Assembly: GCA_015698045.1 (NCBI GenBank)
Contig: BLAL01000006.1
Span: 1,302,001 to 1,366,000, forward strand
Length of the DNA: 64,000 nt
Origin: Rhizophagus clarus
Lineage: Eukaryota > Glomeromycota > Glomeromycetes > Glomerales > Glomeraceae
Direction: 5' to 3'
In this document: in pieces, positions 1 to 11,222 of the stretch
Layout: every line of letters starts with the position of its first letter
How positions within the stretch are numbered: position 1 is the first letter of the stretch
Program-made: the position numbers and the translations under genes
Notes under the pieces: generated by a model
Told to the model about the DNA's origin: nothing
Databases searched by the model: none
The model's input: the letters and a program-made list of their open reading frames with translations, nothing else

Positions 1-520
1 CCTTTACGGCGCATCTCTAACAATACCATAGATAAATACCATATCCATAGTCTGAACTCCTATATATACTCCTCAGACCATCCTCAGACCAGTCCTCATA
101 CCAGAAAACATATCAAATAACCATCAAAATCACGAAATAAAGGCAAAATCATACACAATAATGGTTTGGTATGATGGTACAAAGACAATTTCCAAAAATA
201 TTATCCAACTCCAAACATCATATACATATATACCTATATATAGTGCTTATAATATAAAACTTTTTGAAAAAATTTCTCAGACCGAAGAGCCCAATCTAAA
301 AGTAGTGATTTTACATTTCTAAAGCCTTCAGAACGCCAATTTCACTATTTTTTGAGTACGAAAAGTGGTCAAAATTTGGTACGATGAAAAATCCTGCTCT
401 TTGGACCAAAATATTAGGTATATATAGCATCGGTCCTCATACCAGTTGCCCATATTGTCACCTGCTCATACCAAATACTTATATCCCAAATAGCATACAA
501 ATATACCTGAAAAAATTGTA
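1..520. repeat. Inner part of a terminal inverted repeat of Polinton-like copy A
   Basis: The segment is homologous to the TIRs of copy B: the cctttacggcgc start, the tatatatactcctcagacc block and the tcacgaaataaaggcaaaat block recur at 8761-8920 and, reverse-complemented, at 31500-31670. It is strongly diverged from the B repeats. The outer part lies beyond the left edge of the window. It runs up to the conserved tract just before the helicase gene, the same arrangement as at B's right end. Confidence 0.8.
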
Positions 521-540
521 ATTAAACATAGTCAATATAT
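520..540 (+). promoter_or_regulatory. Candidate element promoter motif upstream of the copy A helicase
   Basis: The tract aattaaacatagtcaatata precedes the helicase ATG by about 60 bp. Closely similar tracts (AATTRAACATA, then a TATA-like stretch) precede the B helicase (minus strand, 31038-31056), the adaptor gene of A (5407-5428), the displaced upstream region of the B adaptor gene (18838-18856, minus) and the acidic-protein gene (11223-11245). Recurrence before different genes of the same element suggests an element-specific promoter; the function is inferred. Confidence 0.4.
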
Positions 541-595
541 AGGTATCTAAAAAAAATAAATTAAACAAAGCTTTTACTAAAGTATCTAACTAACA

Positions 596-2911
596 ATGAG
601 TAACCAAAGCTAATCACACAAAGTGTCTCGTAGTCAATTCTTCTTAGCCACACCTACTCAAAAATTTAGTAGCAAAACTCTTAGAAAGTACTTATATTCA
701 GCTAAGTCTTTTCAAGAGCTTACATCTGCTAAAGAGTATCTGATAAGTTACTTTGCACATAGTGATATAGGTGTATATAAGTGGTTTCCAAAAAATCAAG
801 TTTTCAAGCATTATTCTCAAAAAGTTGCTGAAGATTCTTTTATTCAAAGTAATACTGTACAATTCAAAGATAATGAAAGAAAGGTAGTTGATACATTTAA
901 TATTCAGGCTTGGTTCTTTAGAAATACCCCATTCTTTATTCCTCAAGTGAATTAATTTCAGCCTAAAATATATCATGATACAGATGGTGGATACTATATC
1001 AATGAATTTGCTGGCTTCCTTCATCCTAATCCACTTCTATTTCATGAATTTAATCAAGAAATTCGTGATCAGATAAAGCTAATTATCAATCATATAGAAG
1101 AAGTGCTTTGTTCATCAGATAAAAGGCAAGCTTACTATATGAAAAATCTGGTCATGCGTATTGCTGTTGGTCAAAAAATGCAAAAAACAATGTTTCTATA
1201 CTCAGGTTCAGGAACAGGTAAAACAATGCTTACATGGTTTCTTTGTGAAAGAGTTCTTGGCCCAAAAATTACTATGAAAACTGCAAATGAACGAATCATC
1301 ACTGGGCAGTTTAATAAAGAGCTAGAAGGTAAGTGCTTATTAATTTTAGAAGAAATGTCTAATTCCAAATCCACAGACTGGATTACTTTTGCAAATCGCC
1401 TTAAAGACTTCATAGATAGTGACACTCTAATGATAGAAGAAAAATATAGGACACCTTATTCTGTTACCAATATTACGAATCTAATCATTAACAGTAATAA
1501 TAGCAAAACTATTTGGCTAGACAGAAATGACAGAAGATATTTCATTCCAGATATCTCAGAAAAGTACGTTAATAATGGTATTGGTATGGACCACTATTAT
1601 GCTCCATTAGATTTGGCTATAAAAGATCCAGAAGTTGGTAAAGCCTTTTATTCCTATGCATTAGAATATGTAAAGCTTAATCCAGATTTTGATGAACGTA
1701 AAATCCCTATGACAAAAACCAAACTAATGATGATAAATAGAGATAATAATAAAGTTCATGAATTCATTAAAGAAAAATATATAATCCAGAATAGAGATCT
1801 AAATGAATCCTCATCTGTATTATATCACAATTTTAAAACTTGGCTTGCTACATATGTCAGTTCTAATAAAAAGCCTCCCACTGTACAGGAATTTACTCGT
1901 GCATTAGGAGAGCTTGGAATAAAAGCTAAATAAAAGAGAGTTGGAGACCGAAAAGCTAATAAAAAACTCTAATGGTATTCAGCTTCATATGATGATCTTT
2001 ATACCACATTCATGAAAAAAAATATGATAGATGAAGCTGAAAATATTGAAGTACCTGAAGGTTATAAAGAATCTGAAGTTCTTATAGAGATTCCATCTGA
2101 AAGACTTCCCAATTCTGTTTGTGAGCAGGAGGAAGTAATGGATTCTCAGTCAGAACAAGAGGAGACAGAAGACCAACCCGTTACTTCAGAATCTGTTGAA
2201 AACCTAATAGATAACTTTATAATAGAACTAAATACTCTTATACCACCTTCGGCTAAGTCAGAGCAAGAACCAGAGATAGAGCCAAAACTATACGGAATAC
2301 CTGGTCCTTCTATACCAGCTGAACTGTCTATATCACAAGAAGTATCAAAGCCAGTTCAAAAAGTTGATTCAAATCCCATGCCTAAAATGAATACCGCCAA
2401 ATATTGGGAATGGATAGATAGACATAAATATGACAACATAAAGCCCTAGTACAAGAATTCTCATAATGAAATGATAGATGAACTATATTCCATAACTAAA
2501 GAATGCTGGGCTAAATATATAGACAAAGATGACTCCTATAACTGGGATATCCTCTTAGTCGAATTGGAAGAATTTGATAAGATTATAAGAAGAGATAATC
2601 TATATCTCGTCAAATTTGGTGATGCCATAGATAAGCTAAAAGAATGGCTTAAATACAATGATAATGTGAATAGGAGCATAAAATGCGTAGAACTTGCTGA
2701 CTATCTAAGAAGATACAATGGGAATAAGAAAACCATATTTGTAGAACCTCCTTCTGGCTATAAAGTTGCAAAATTACAACCAATAATAATAGAATGCCAT
2801 AGCCAAATAAATGAATGTGAATGTATGAAGGCCAATGGTGAGGAATACGAATCAGATTATAATGATGGCTTATCTGATGATGGCTTATTTGATGATATTA
2901 ATCAATTATAA
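596..2911 (+). pseudogene. SF3 helicase pseudogene, copy A
   Basis: One reading frame runs from ATG 596 to 2911 (772 codons) with five premature stops: TAA 611, TAA 953, TAA 1931, TAA 1970 and TAG 2447. Copy B has CAA at the first four and TGG at the last, so each is explained by a C-to-T or G-to-A change; no frameshift is needed. Walker A (GSGTGKT), Walker B (CLLILEEMS) and the motif C asparagine (LIINSNN) of superfamily 3 helicases are visible at 1205-1500. The first 120 residues are an N-terminal domain. After the helicase core comes a Pro/Glu-rich linker and a charged C-terminal domain ending in an acidic tail. In viruses and plasmids SF3 proteins are replicative helicases, often with a primase. 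The next gene is the polymerase in the same direction. Confidence 0.85.
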
Positions 2912-2986
2912 GGGCTAGTTATTTTATTTTTTCAAATATATTAACAAAAAATTAGTAATTAAATAAATACTATATATTTCAAAGAA

Positions 2987-4814
2987 ATGTTTTCAAGACT
3001 AGTTCGTCATTTACCAAATAGGCCAGATATCATAGAAGTTAAGTTTAGTGGCCGACAGTTCTCTAGAAAAAGAATTGCAAATCTTAATCAAAAACTTAAA
3101 GCCCGATATCCAGGCAAACAGTTTCAAATCTTACTTTTTTATGAGAATTGGAAGCCAGGTTGCTGGACTACTAATGAAGATGACACAAATCTTTTCTCCT
3201 TACTTGATCATTACAATGAGAGCCAAATGCCTGATAATATAGGTGATCCATAACTTTATCATTTATATGAGAGATTTGCCAGTGGTATCAGGTGGATGTG
3301 GTGATACAAATGATTGCCTTTATTAGTGCTTAAAAATGGCTTATGGCTCTTATTCGAATATGCCTCAAAGTATTGAAAAACCTGAGTACATTAAAGATTA
3401 TATAAATTTGGCACAAGATGATCCTATTCCAATTGCCTGTATTGAAAAAATAGAATGATTAGCTCGAAGTATTGCTATCAATGTAGTAGGTGATCATACT
3501 TATATTTCTAAGAGTCCAGCACAAAGAAGAATAACCCTCACTCTCACTATTGGATACTATTCTCTCGTACTCAATCCAGATAGAAAACATCCCAGCTTTG
3601 AATGTAAAAGGCCAAAAAAGTTTATAACTTAACAGGAGAATGAAGTAAATGATATAGTTCACATATATAATGGAAAGGCAATTAAGTCTATTACCATCCA
3701 GCAATTTCAAAAACTTAAGTTTAACAAAAACTACTCCTTTGTTCCAGCTAAACGTCAAGAATCATTGGAAAAGGCATATATCAGAATTAATGCTGAACAA
3801 GATGCATTTTTACTGGAGACGAAAAAGCTGGGCCTTCCAATTGATATATCATTACTTGATTGGGACATAAAGAAAACAGCTCTTTGGCTATTCGAAAAAT
3901 TAAGTGTAGGTATTCCTGCTAATGAACCTCTTGATGCACTTGAAGCATAATGGATAAGTAAAGCAATGATAGGAGGAATTATCTGGGCACAAAATAACTG
4001 GAAAGGATATGGAAGGAGTTATGATGATACAAGTCTTTATTCTAGTATTCAACAGTCAGCTTTAAATTTTCCTATCGGTAAAGGTAAGTTTCAGATTTTA
4101 AAAGACTTTACTAACTATCAAGGATATAGCCATTTTGGAATATTTCGTGCAAGTATTGAAAGGAAGGATACCCCACTATTTTGATATAATTACCATAATG
4201 TATATACTCATATTGATCTTACATGTGCCAAAGCTCTTGGCCTCCAAGTTACATTAATTCAGGATGGAGTCTTTAATGCCCTTATTTATGAAAAAGAAAT
4301 CTGAATTCGAGGTAGTGTAATCTTTAAAGAGTATGTAGATTTTCTCTTTAAAATTAAGAATCAAGGTGGTATCGCTAGCCAAGTAGCTAAAAGAATTCTT
4401 AATACACTATGGGGTGCACTTTGCCAAAGAAAGAAAACATACAAGATTCTTACAACATCGAGTAAGTCTTTTGACTTTCCAGATGGTGAGGTATTAGACT
4501 CGATTGTACCAATAGGAGAAGAGCAGTATAGATTCTAATTTACGAATCCAGGTAATCCCTTTAAAGGTGAATATCCAAGAATTGCCCCATTTCTTCTAGC
4601 ACATGGTCAAAAGTTTATTTCTGAATTGGTACAACCCTATGTGGATAAAGTCAGGCGTATTCATACTGATGGGTTCATTTTAGAAGAAGATGTTAACAAC
4701 TCTCCTCTTTATATTTGCTCTAAAGATGCCTTTAAGACTCTAAAAGCTCTTAAATTCGAAAGAGAAGGAGAGTGTCATGTAAAAAATGCGAATCAAGTGG
4801 TATGGACTGTATAA
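2987..4814 (+). pseudogene. OTU-like/family B DNA polymerase pseudogene, copy A
   Basis: This is the counterpart of the B polymerase. Relative to B it has an 11-bp deletion at 3250/3251 that shifts the frame; after it one frame continues to 4814 with stops near 3327 (B has CAG), 3456 (CGA), 3630, 3948 (CAA), 4182 (CGA), 4302 (CGA) and 4536 (CAA). Most are C-to-T changes; the one at 3630 is not (TAT CGG in B, TAA CAG here). Polymerase motif A (DxxSLYxSI, with Pro changed to Ser), motif B (KRILNTLWG) and motif C (HTDG) are recognisable. The segment keeps the uninterrupted sequence at the place where B carries a 319-bp MITE. Not functional. Confidence 0.85.
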
Positions 4815-4850
4815 TTAAATATTTTTTTCTTTAGATATAGTAATAAAAAA

Positions 4851-5273
4851 ATGGAACATGACTCATTCCCATTCACAAACAAACATCCTAGTTTTATCAA
4901 GTATGAAACGTATTTGGCTGATATTATAGAAGCTTTAAAGAATGTTATATTGGCAGGTTTACGAGATGGATACAATAAAGAAAGTTATCTTATAAAAAAT
5001 CACGTAAACTATATTACGAAAATAGAATCTGCCAACAATCCAAAAGGTTATATTCATTATACAGCTAAGAAATTATTGCCAAATAAAGAATTGCATACTG
5101 AGAAGGTTGCCATGATTCGAGCAAAGTATTCACATAATCCAGACCTTGCTTTTAGTATTATAAAGGTCTATGATTTATATAATCATATTCCTAAGGAAGT
5201 ACCACCTAGACGTAAACTTAATGAAAATAAAGCTGAAGATATATTAGCTGAACTTCTTAGCAATAAGCCATAA
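4851..5273 (+). CDS. Small conserved element protein, copy A (140 aa)
   Basis: This open frame is intact and closely similar to the 141-residue protein of copy B (19152-19577): both start MEHD, share the ESYLIKNHVNYI and VPPRRKLNEN blocks and end ELLSNKP. It is the only full-length frame of copy A with neither a stop nor a frameshift. It lies 36 bp after the polymerase stop, in the same direction. I do not recognise a family; it is mostly helical in appearance, lysine-rich, with no cysteines and no membrane segment. Whether it is still expressed is doubtful because everything around it is broken. Confidence 0.6.
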   Translation: MEHDSFPFTNKHPSFIKYETYLADIIEALKNVILAGLRDGYNKESYLIKNHVNYITKIESANNPKGYIHYTAKKLLPNKELHTEKVAMIRAKYSHNPDLAFSIIKVYDLYNHIPKEVPPRRKLNENKAEDILAELLSNKP

Positions 5274-5293
5274 ATTTATTATTAAAAATTTGC

Positions 5294-5382
5294 ATAAAGA
5301 CTGATGACGAAGTAACTTTGTCACTAGGCATTTTTCATTTTTTTGTACAAAGGCTGATGACGAAGTAACTTTGTCATTAGGT
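5294..5382. repeat. Two copies of the palindromic 53-bp repeat
   Basis: Two units contain the near-perfect palindrome tgacgaagtaactttgtca. The same unit occurs five times in copy B (18880-19135), so copy number differs between elements. It sits between the 141-aa-type gene and the adaptor gene in both copies. Confidence 0.75.
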
Positions 5383-5446
5383 ATTATTTATTTTTAGAAA
5401 AAATCATAATTGAACATAGCCTATACTAATGTATTAATAAAAAAAG

Positions 5447-6067
5447 GTGAGTGCTAATAGATATACTATTAATCCATTGACTGGTAGAACAATTCATGTT
5501 GGCGGTTCAACATTCAATCAGCTAGTTATAGAAGCATATGATTATCTTGATAGTGGATTGGTTCGAAGAGCAACTGCACCTCCACTTACAGAAACAAGGC
5601 AAAGTTATCTTAATATAGAAACTGGACGTATGGTTCAATATGGGACTAGAATGTATTTTTATTTAATTCAAAGAGCTTATGAAATAATAGAAGATTACTA
5701 TCTTGTTCCTCCAAGATTTGTAGAAATTGTGCAATCCTATCCTTCTCTATTATATTTACATGGTACTCAAAGAAGACTTGAACATATTGATGTTGCACTT
5801 AGAAGAGTTAACTTTTATGCTGAACGGAATTGGCTTAATCCAGACTATAGGCAAAGGGTTGAAGAAACACACCAATTTGTTGAAAGAAGACAAAGAGAAA
5901 CACGCCAATTTGTTGAAAGAAGACAAAGAGAAACACAATAAGAGGCACAATTAAGAAGGCTTGCCAAACTTAACATTGCCTTATGTAAAGAGTGCCAAAT
6001 GCCTGTAAATCTTAATAAATTACCTGAAAATGGTCTTTGTGAAGACTGCAGTAAAGAAGAAATATAA
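5447..6067 (+). pseudogene. 2-cysteine-adaptor-like protein with C-terminal zinc ribbon, copy A
   Basis: The frame starts at GTG 5447, where copy B has ATG, and has a stop at 5939 followed by the conserved C-terminus to 6067. Near the N-terminus is the pattern NPLTGRxIxxGGxTFxxL, which resembles the 2-cysteine adaptor motif of nucleocytoplasmic large DNA viruses (here without its cysteines); a second, weaker copy (TGRMVQYGTRMYFYL) follows about 50 residues later. Two copies of a 27-bp unit encoding ErrQREtrQFV-type repeats (5860-5935) are absent from B. The tail has CxxC...CxxC (CKECQMP, CEDCSKE). Lost start codon plus stop make it a pseudogene. Confidence 0.65.
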
Positions 6068-6120
6068 AAAACAGGTAATTAAATTAATTTATTTTTTATA
6101 TAGAAAATTTCGAATAAAAG

Positions 6121-6694
6121 ATGGTTGAGCAAATTAGAAAATACTGCCCAGTTTGTGGACTTGCATTGGCCAAGCCAAAAAGAGGCTTATCTACTATCAA
6201 ATTTTGACATACAGTGCATAGATGTGCTGATATAGATAGCTTGCATGAAAGTATATATAAGCTAATCAAAATATTTAGATGTGTTTCACAAGATGACGAA
6301 CTTACTTTTTCCTTTACTCGAGACTATGAGTATCAGTTGGAATTTTATGATTTCTCTGTACCAGAAGAATTTGAATCGATTAAGATTTGGCTACTCAAAC
6401 AGATTAATAGATTGGATAGAGATGTAAGGGGAAAAAGCTTTATATCGATTATTATTTGATTTATATGCAGAAGAAGGGATAAATGAACCCTTTGCTGTAT
6501 TTTATGATATATATTGCGACAGAGTAAATAATCCATTAAGCAAAAACTTTATTTCCCGTGCATTGAGGACCCTTGGCCTAGTAACGAAAATGTCAAGAAT
6601 AGTAGTAGATGGCAGAGAAAAAAGTATTATATCTATAAATGCGACTAGAGAAGAGTTGCTTGAGCTTTTTAGAAAGAATGGAATAGACTATTGA
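6121..6694 (+). pseudogene. CxxC zinc protein pseudogene, copy A
   Basis: This is the counterpart of the 186-aa protein of copy B. It opens with a CPVCGL zinc-knuckle half-site, has TGA at about 6205 where B has CGA, and a +1 insertion near 6428 (gtaagggg against gtaggag in B) that shifts the frame. The last 100 codons (starting with GINEPFAVFY) follow in the shifted frame to 6694. It overlaps the convergent ATPase remnant by about 26 bp, exactly as in copy B. Confidence 0.75.
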
Positions 6695-7484
6695 TTCCTA
6701 CCGGCAAGATAGGCTTCTTCATTAAGCCATCATTGAATAGTTTTAGAAGTGCTTCGATGCCTTCTATTATTTTTTTATCACTTAAAGGACGCTCATTCAA
6801 AAGTTCTCTATATCGATCAAAAGGTGATACTAATACTGGGAAGTTATCTCTAGTAACATATACATTTTTAACTTGAGATAGGAATTTCTTATACTCATCT
6901 CCAAGAATACGATCATTTATTCCATAAGCTTCTCTAAAAACATATTTAGCCCAAATATCTGAATTTTTTGCTTTTGATAAGGCGTCTTGTTTCAAGTAAA
7001 GTTTACGTTCCTTAGGAGAAGGAAAGTACTGGGCAAATTCCTTTAACAAATTATTCTTTTTAGCTTCAGCTATTGCCTTCTGTCCATAAGAAGTAAATCG
7101 ACTAAGATCATTTTTGGATGATTTTAAAATTATTCTAGAATCATTTTTGGATGATCTTAGATCGATCTTAGATGAATCTGTGATCATTCTAGAATCATTC
7201 TTGGATGATCTTAGATCGATCTTAGATGAACACGTGATCATTCTAGAATCATTATTGGATGATTCCATAAAAGTTCTAAGACTAGTATCCCATCGAACTC
7301 TAATTGATAGGGGATCAGTTTTAGGACATCTCAAGTCAAATACTATGAATTCTCTACTTAAAGTTAGTTTGTCAATTATTGGAGAAGAGAATCTGATTCA
7401 TTAGTATATTGTCTAATGATACGCTTTGTATCACTTAAACTGCCATGTCCACCATGTAGAGAAATATAATTTACATTTTCTCGA
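6669..7484 (-). pseudogene. C-terminal half of packaging ATPase, copy A
   Basis: Similarity to the B ATPase (15220-16057) begins abruptly at 7484; the Walker A and B region is missing, so the break marks the truncation of copy A. A one-base deletion relative to B near 7395 disturbs the frame, after which 221 codons are open. The segment holds the SSKIDLRSSKNDSR repeats, of which there are fewer copies than in B, and the C-terminal domain (FTSYGQKAI to NSLFHSF). There is no copy A integrase, Gag or second TIR. Confidence 0.8.
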
Positions 7485-7718
7485 ATCTTTTTTAAATCGT
7501 TTTTTAAAAATTTTAATTAATTTTTCTTTCTTTCTTTTGTAAGTGCTGACTTCGGTTACTTGTGGATATTGGACTGGTAAAAATATAATACAAATGATTT
7601 ATTATTTTTGTTTTTTTAAATTTTAACACAGTTTTTATAAAATAAGATTTATTAAATATATTAAATAAATAAAATTACAAATTAAAATATTGTTATAGTA
7701 AACGAGTAGTAAACAACT
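7485..7718. other. AT-rich junction between copy A and copy B
   Basis: No gene is visible. The tract separates the truncation point of copy A from the outer end of copy B's left TIR. It contains a T-rich stretch and no recognisable repeat. Confidence 0.5.
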
Positions 7719-9358
7719 CTATTTATCTATTATTGACCAATCAAAATTTGGCCTGATCTTTATGCACGTGATCTGATCTTTAACATGCATAAATTATTAA
7801 ACGCATTTTGTTTATTTTTTCAAATACACTTACTCTCTTTCTGCTTTCTCCTTACTCTTTTTACAAGTACATTTTATTTTTATGATTATTGTGTTTTTGG
7901 CATTGTACAAACTATATTTTATTTTACTCTTTAGTATTATTAACACTATACTTCTTTTTTTTTTTAATATTTATTAATGTTATTTCTTTTATATTTACTA
8001 ATGTTATTTCTTTTATATTTACTAATGTTCTTTTATATTTATATTTTACTAACATTATCACGTATTTTTCTTTCTTTTATATATATATTCATATTACTAA
8101 CTTTTTATATTTGTACTTTATTATACTAACTTTAAAAAATTATGAATGTTTTTTATTTTAGATATTAATTATTTAATAATATTACACTTTTAATAAATAT
8201 TATATACTGTAATAAATATTATATACTGTAATAAATTTATTATTAGTTATATGGTTAATAAAAGTTATCAATTGCCATCAATAAACTACCAATCGGTCAT
8301 CATCAAATGACCATCAAATGACCATCAAATTAACCATAAAATAACCATAAAATGTAACCAACAAATTGACCATAAAATGACCATTGATTGACCATTGATT
8401 GATCATTAAATTGACCATAAAATGACCATCAAATGACCATCAAATTGACCTATAAAATGACCATCAATTGACCATTAAATTGACCATAAATGCCCATCAA
8501 ATGACCATCAAATTGACCATAAAATGACCATTGACTGACTATCGATTGATCATTAAATTGACCATAAAATGACCATCAAATGACCATCAAATTGACCTAT
8601 AAAATGACCATCGATTGACCATTAAATTGATCATGAATGCCCATCAAATTGGCCTCAATTGGTCGTCGATGCCGGGCTACGCCCAGCGGAGGCTAAAGCC
8701 CCTATACATCCCCCCTCCGTGGGTAAACCCTACCAGATCCCCTTCCAGTTAGGCTCCAGCGCCTTTACGGCGCGTCTCTAACAATACCATGGATAAATAC
8801 CATTTCCCCTGGTCCAACCTACTATATATACTCCTCAGACCATCCTCAGACCAATCATCAGACCATAGAAACATAACAAATAAGCATCAAAATCACGAAA
8901 TAAAGGCAAAATCATATACAACATCAGTGTGGTCTAATGGTCTAAGGAGAATTCCCAAAAAAGTCCTCCAAAAATTAAGGTCCTTATATAAAAACTTTTT
9001 GGAAAAATCTCTCAGACCAGCGAACCAAACCCAAAAGTATCGATTTCACATTTCCAAAGCCTTCAGAACATCAAATCAGCTAAAATTCTGGTCCAAAAAT
9101 TGGTCCAAATTTGTCCTAGGAGAAAATTCGCTCCTTGGACCAAAATATTAGCACCACTTTTAGGTCAATGATCTTGGTCCAAATTCTGATATATACTTTT
9201 CATACGGATCCATCGGCTGAGTCGTTGGCATACTAGTCATCAGTCATTAGTCATCATACTAGTCATCGATATTGGGCTATGCCTAAGAAGTGGCGATATT
9301 ACAGGACCTGTTTGTACCTAGGTATATCAACCCCTAAGAGACAAATATACTGAAAAAA
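7719..9358. repeat. Left terminal inverted repeat of copy B
   Basis: It matches in reverse complement 31061-34178 once the LINE insert in the right copy is removed. Matching landmarks are ctatttatctattatt (7720) with aataatagataaatag (34163), atgcataaattatt with aatttatatgcat, the tctcttactc tract, the gaccat minisatellite (about 8280-8650), the GC-rich block gatgccgggctacgccc (8669) and cctaggtatatcaac (9318). The repeat shows no gene; an open frame at 8789-9151 is an artefact of the repeat. Confidence 0.85.
8280..8655. repeat. gaccatcaaat/gaccataaaat minisatellite within the TIR
   Basis: Tandem 11-13-bp units of the form gaccatcaaat, gaccataaaat and gaccattgatt. A shorter, more diverged counterpart occurs in the right TIR (31769-31840), so it is part of the element end rather than host DNA. 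Confidence 0.8.
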
Positions 9359-9375
9359 AAAACAGCTATTATCGA

Positions 9376-9657
9376 TCACCCAACTAAATGTTCAACTATC
9401 TCTTTTAATGGTTTTTCAAATCCAAACTCTTTAGCACGCTTTGCATTATCTAGTTTTAATCCAAGAATAAATGCTACTTTAATGTTTGTATGATCCAAAT
9501 CCTCATTTCGGGCTATAGCATACAATTTTATTGACTCAAAATATTCACTTACAGAGCTATCACCTTGTGTAGGAGCTGGTATCCCTTCTTCTTGATCACT
9601 TTCTAATCTCGAAGTACTTGGAGGAGTTGTTAGTCTTTCCATTGTTATGTTTGTCAC
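9376..9657 (-). CDS. Small protein resembling a Gag capsid C-terminal domain (93 aa)
   Basis: The first 35 residues are Ser/Thr/Pro/Glu-rich. The remainder (SEYFESIKLYAIARNEDLDH, then a FILGLKL motif, then ending in EIVEHLV) follows the order seen in the C-terminal capsid domain of Ty3-type Gag proteins: a helix with YF.ski..A, a turn, a helix ending in F..GL, and an amphipathic helix. This is judged by eye and is weak. It lies immediately inside the left TIR and reads towards it, 24 bp downstream of the zinc-ribbon gene in the same direction. It has an intact ATG and no stop. It may be an accessory capsid-interacting protein, or an unrelated helical protein. Confidence 0.5.
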   Translation of the reverse strand: MTNITMERLTTPPSTSRLESDQEEGIPAPTQGDSSVSEYFESIKLYAIARNEDLDHTNIKVAFILGLKLDNAKRAKEFGFEKPLKEIVEHLVG

Positions 9658-9681
9658 TAATAAATTGTATCATATTTTCAA

Positions 9682-10002
9682 TTAATCCTCTTTTGTCGCC
9701 TCCCTTAAATACTTCTTAATATAAGCCTGAACTTTGTTATCGGCATCCAAAATCTTAAGACCAAGTTTCTTAGCCTTCTTGTTTGTAGCCGTCTTCTTTC
9801 TCTTTTTCTTAGCATCCAGAATTTCTCTTTTACTATGTGTTTTAACCTCCCAATTCTCACCAGTAAGGGTATTCTTGTGCGTCCCACAGATAATACAATC
9901 ACCATGAATTCGATATCGACCTTTATCAGTCATATCCTGAACTTCTGAAGAGATTTCTGTCTTTTTTTTACACTTTGTACAATGTATCTCTGTCATATCC
10001 AC
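9682..10002 (-). CDS. Basic zinc-ribbon protein, DUF5679-like (106 aa)
   Basis: The N-terminus has HCTKCKKKTE, then a DKGRYRIHGDC segment and CIICGT: two CxxC pairs about 25 residues apart with a central GR..I.G.C, the pattern I associate with the DUF5679 zinc ribbon found in large DNA viruses and Polinton-like viruses. The remainder is strongly basic (KKKRKKTATNKKAKKLG) and ends with a short helical segment. Small basic proteins of this kind often bind DNA in virions or nuclei; that role is inferred. The frame is intact. It is divergent from the integrase, the two starts being about 40 bp apart, which suggests a shared promoter region. Confidence 0.6.
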   Translation of the reverse strand: MDMTEIHCTKCKKKTEISSEVQDMTDKGRYRIHGDCIICGTHKNTLTGENWEVKTHSKREILDAKKKRKKTATNKKAKKLGLKILDADNKVQAYIKKYLREATKED

Positions 10003-10042
10003 AAATTTGAATTCTAGAAGTAAAACTTTAATTTTGAGCGAT

Positions 10043-11140
10043 ATGACCCCTTTAGAGAGGTATTACAAATTTTATAACCTATCAGGGGTACCAGTACGTC
10101 TTCTTAAAGATCAAGAGCATTATAACTTCTATCGAAGGCCTCTAAAGGAGAAAAGATCTGAGCATCCAAAAGTAATCGTCTGAAAAGAAAATGCTACCCA
10201 GCAGTCTGATTTAGCAGAAATGCCTATAGACCCTAAGGGATACCATTATTTTCTCGTAGTAGTAGAAATATCCAGAAGACGAGTAGATGCTGAGCCTATC
10301 AAAAATAAGATGACTAATAGTGTAATAAAAGCATTTGTTAAAATATATGGACGTGGTCGTATCCAACCTCCTATTCATAAACTAGAAACAGACTCTGGTT
10401 CAGAATTTACTAACTCACAAATATGTGATTTTTTCCTTAATAGCATTGGAGTTATGATGAGATTTGGCGAACCTGGACGTCATAGACAGCAGTCATTTGC
10501 AGAGAGGGCTATTCAGGCTATACAAGAACCACTTCTCAAAAGAATGACAGCACAGGAGTTAAAAACTGGTGAGACGTCAGTGGAATGGTCTGAAGATTTC
10601 CATGATATAGTAAGATTAGTAGATGAACAGTGGCAAAGAGATCCACCTAAAATCCCAGAAGGTCCACCTAAAATCGATAAAAATACAGAATTACTATTAG
10701 AGGGGACACAAGTTCGAATCAAACTTCTTGAACCTATATCAGTACTTGGAAAAAAATTACATGGTAAGTTCAGAACAGGGGATATCAGATGGGACCCAAA
10801 AGTTCGTATAATTAAGAAGCTTATCCTTTCTCCTGAACAACCGCCTACATATTTACTTGATGGACCACATGGCAGGTTAGGAGTATCTAGATGTGCATAT
10901 ACTAGAAAAGAACTACAGGTTATTCCAGCTAATGAAAAACCCCCACCTGATTCGGTCATAAGAGGACGGCCAGAAAGATATGTACCTGAAAGGATTATTA
11001 AGCATCGTACTAGAAAGGGTCAACTCCAATACTTAGTCAAATGGGAGCGCTATCCAGAAGATGAATCTACATGGGAGCCAGCTGATAAATTACAAGAAAA
11101 CGTCCCCAATCTAGTACACATTTATAATAATACAAAATAG
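10043..11140 (+). pseudogene. DDE integrase with C-terminal chromodomain (one in-frame stop)
   Basis: One frame from ATG 10043 to 11140 is broken only by TGA at 10181. The catalytic triad is visible: Asp in QQSDLAEM, Asp in ETDSGSEFTN and Glu in QQSFAERAIQ, as in retroviral and Polinton integrases. After an SH3-like region (TQVRIKLLEP to LLDGPHGRLGV) comes a chromodomain with VERII-type start (PERIIKHRTRKGQLQYLVKW) and the WEP signature (ESTWEPADKL). Chromodomains of this sort are known from chromovirus and Maverick integrases and target chromatin. A short region before the stop lacks an obvious HHCC zinc finger. If CGA-to-TGA caused the stop, the ancestor was intact; translation could also start at ATG 10220 but would miss the first catalytic Asp. 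Confidence 0.85.
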
Positions 11141-11222
11141 GTTATATTTTTTTTTCGAAAAATCCTAAAATTGTAATTAAAGATAAGGGTATAATAAAGT
11201 AAATCATATAATAAATATTCGA

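Noticed and set aside
7484..7719. Copy B inserted into the middle of copy A
   Set aside because: The missing half of copy A does not resume after the right TIR of B at 34178, so A was truncated independently or rearranged.
8789..9151. 120-codon open frame in the left TIR, mirrored at 31276-31500
   Set aside because: It lies in the terminal repeat, is not preserved in copy A and shows no family pattern.
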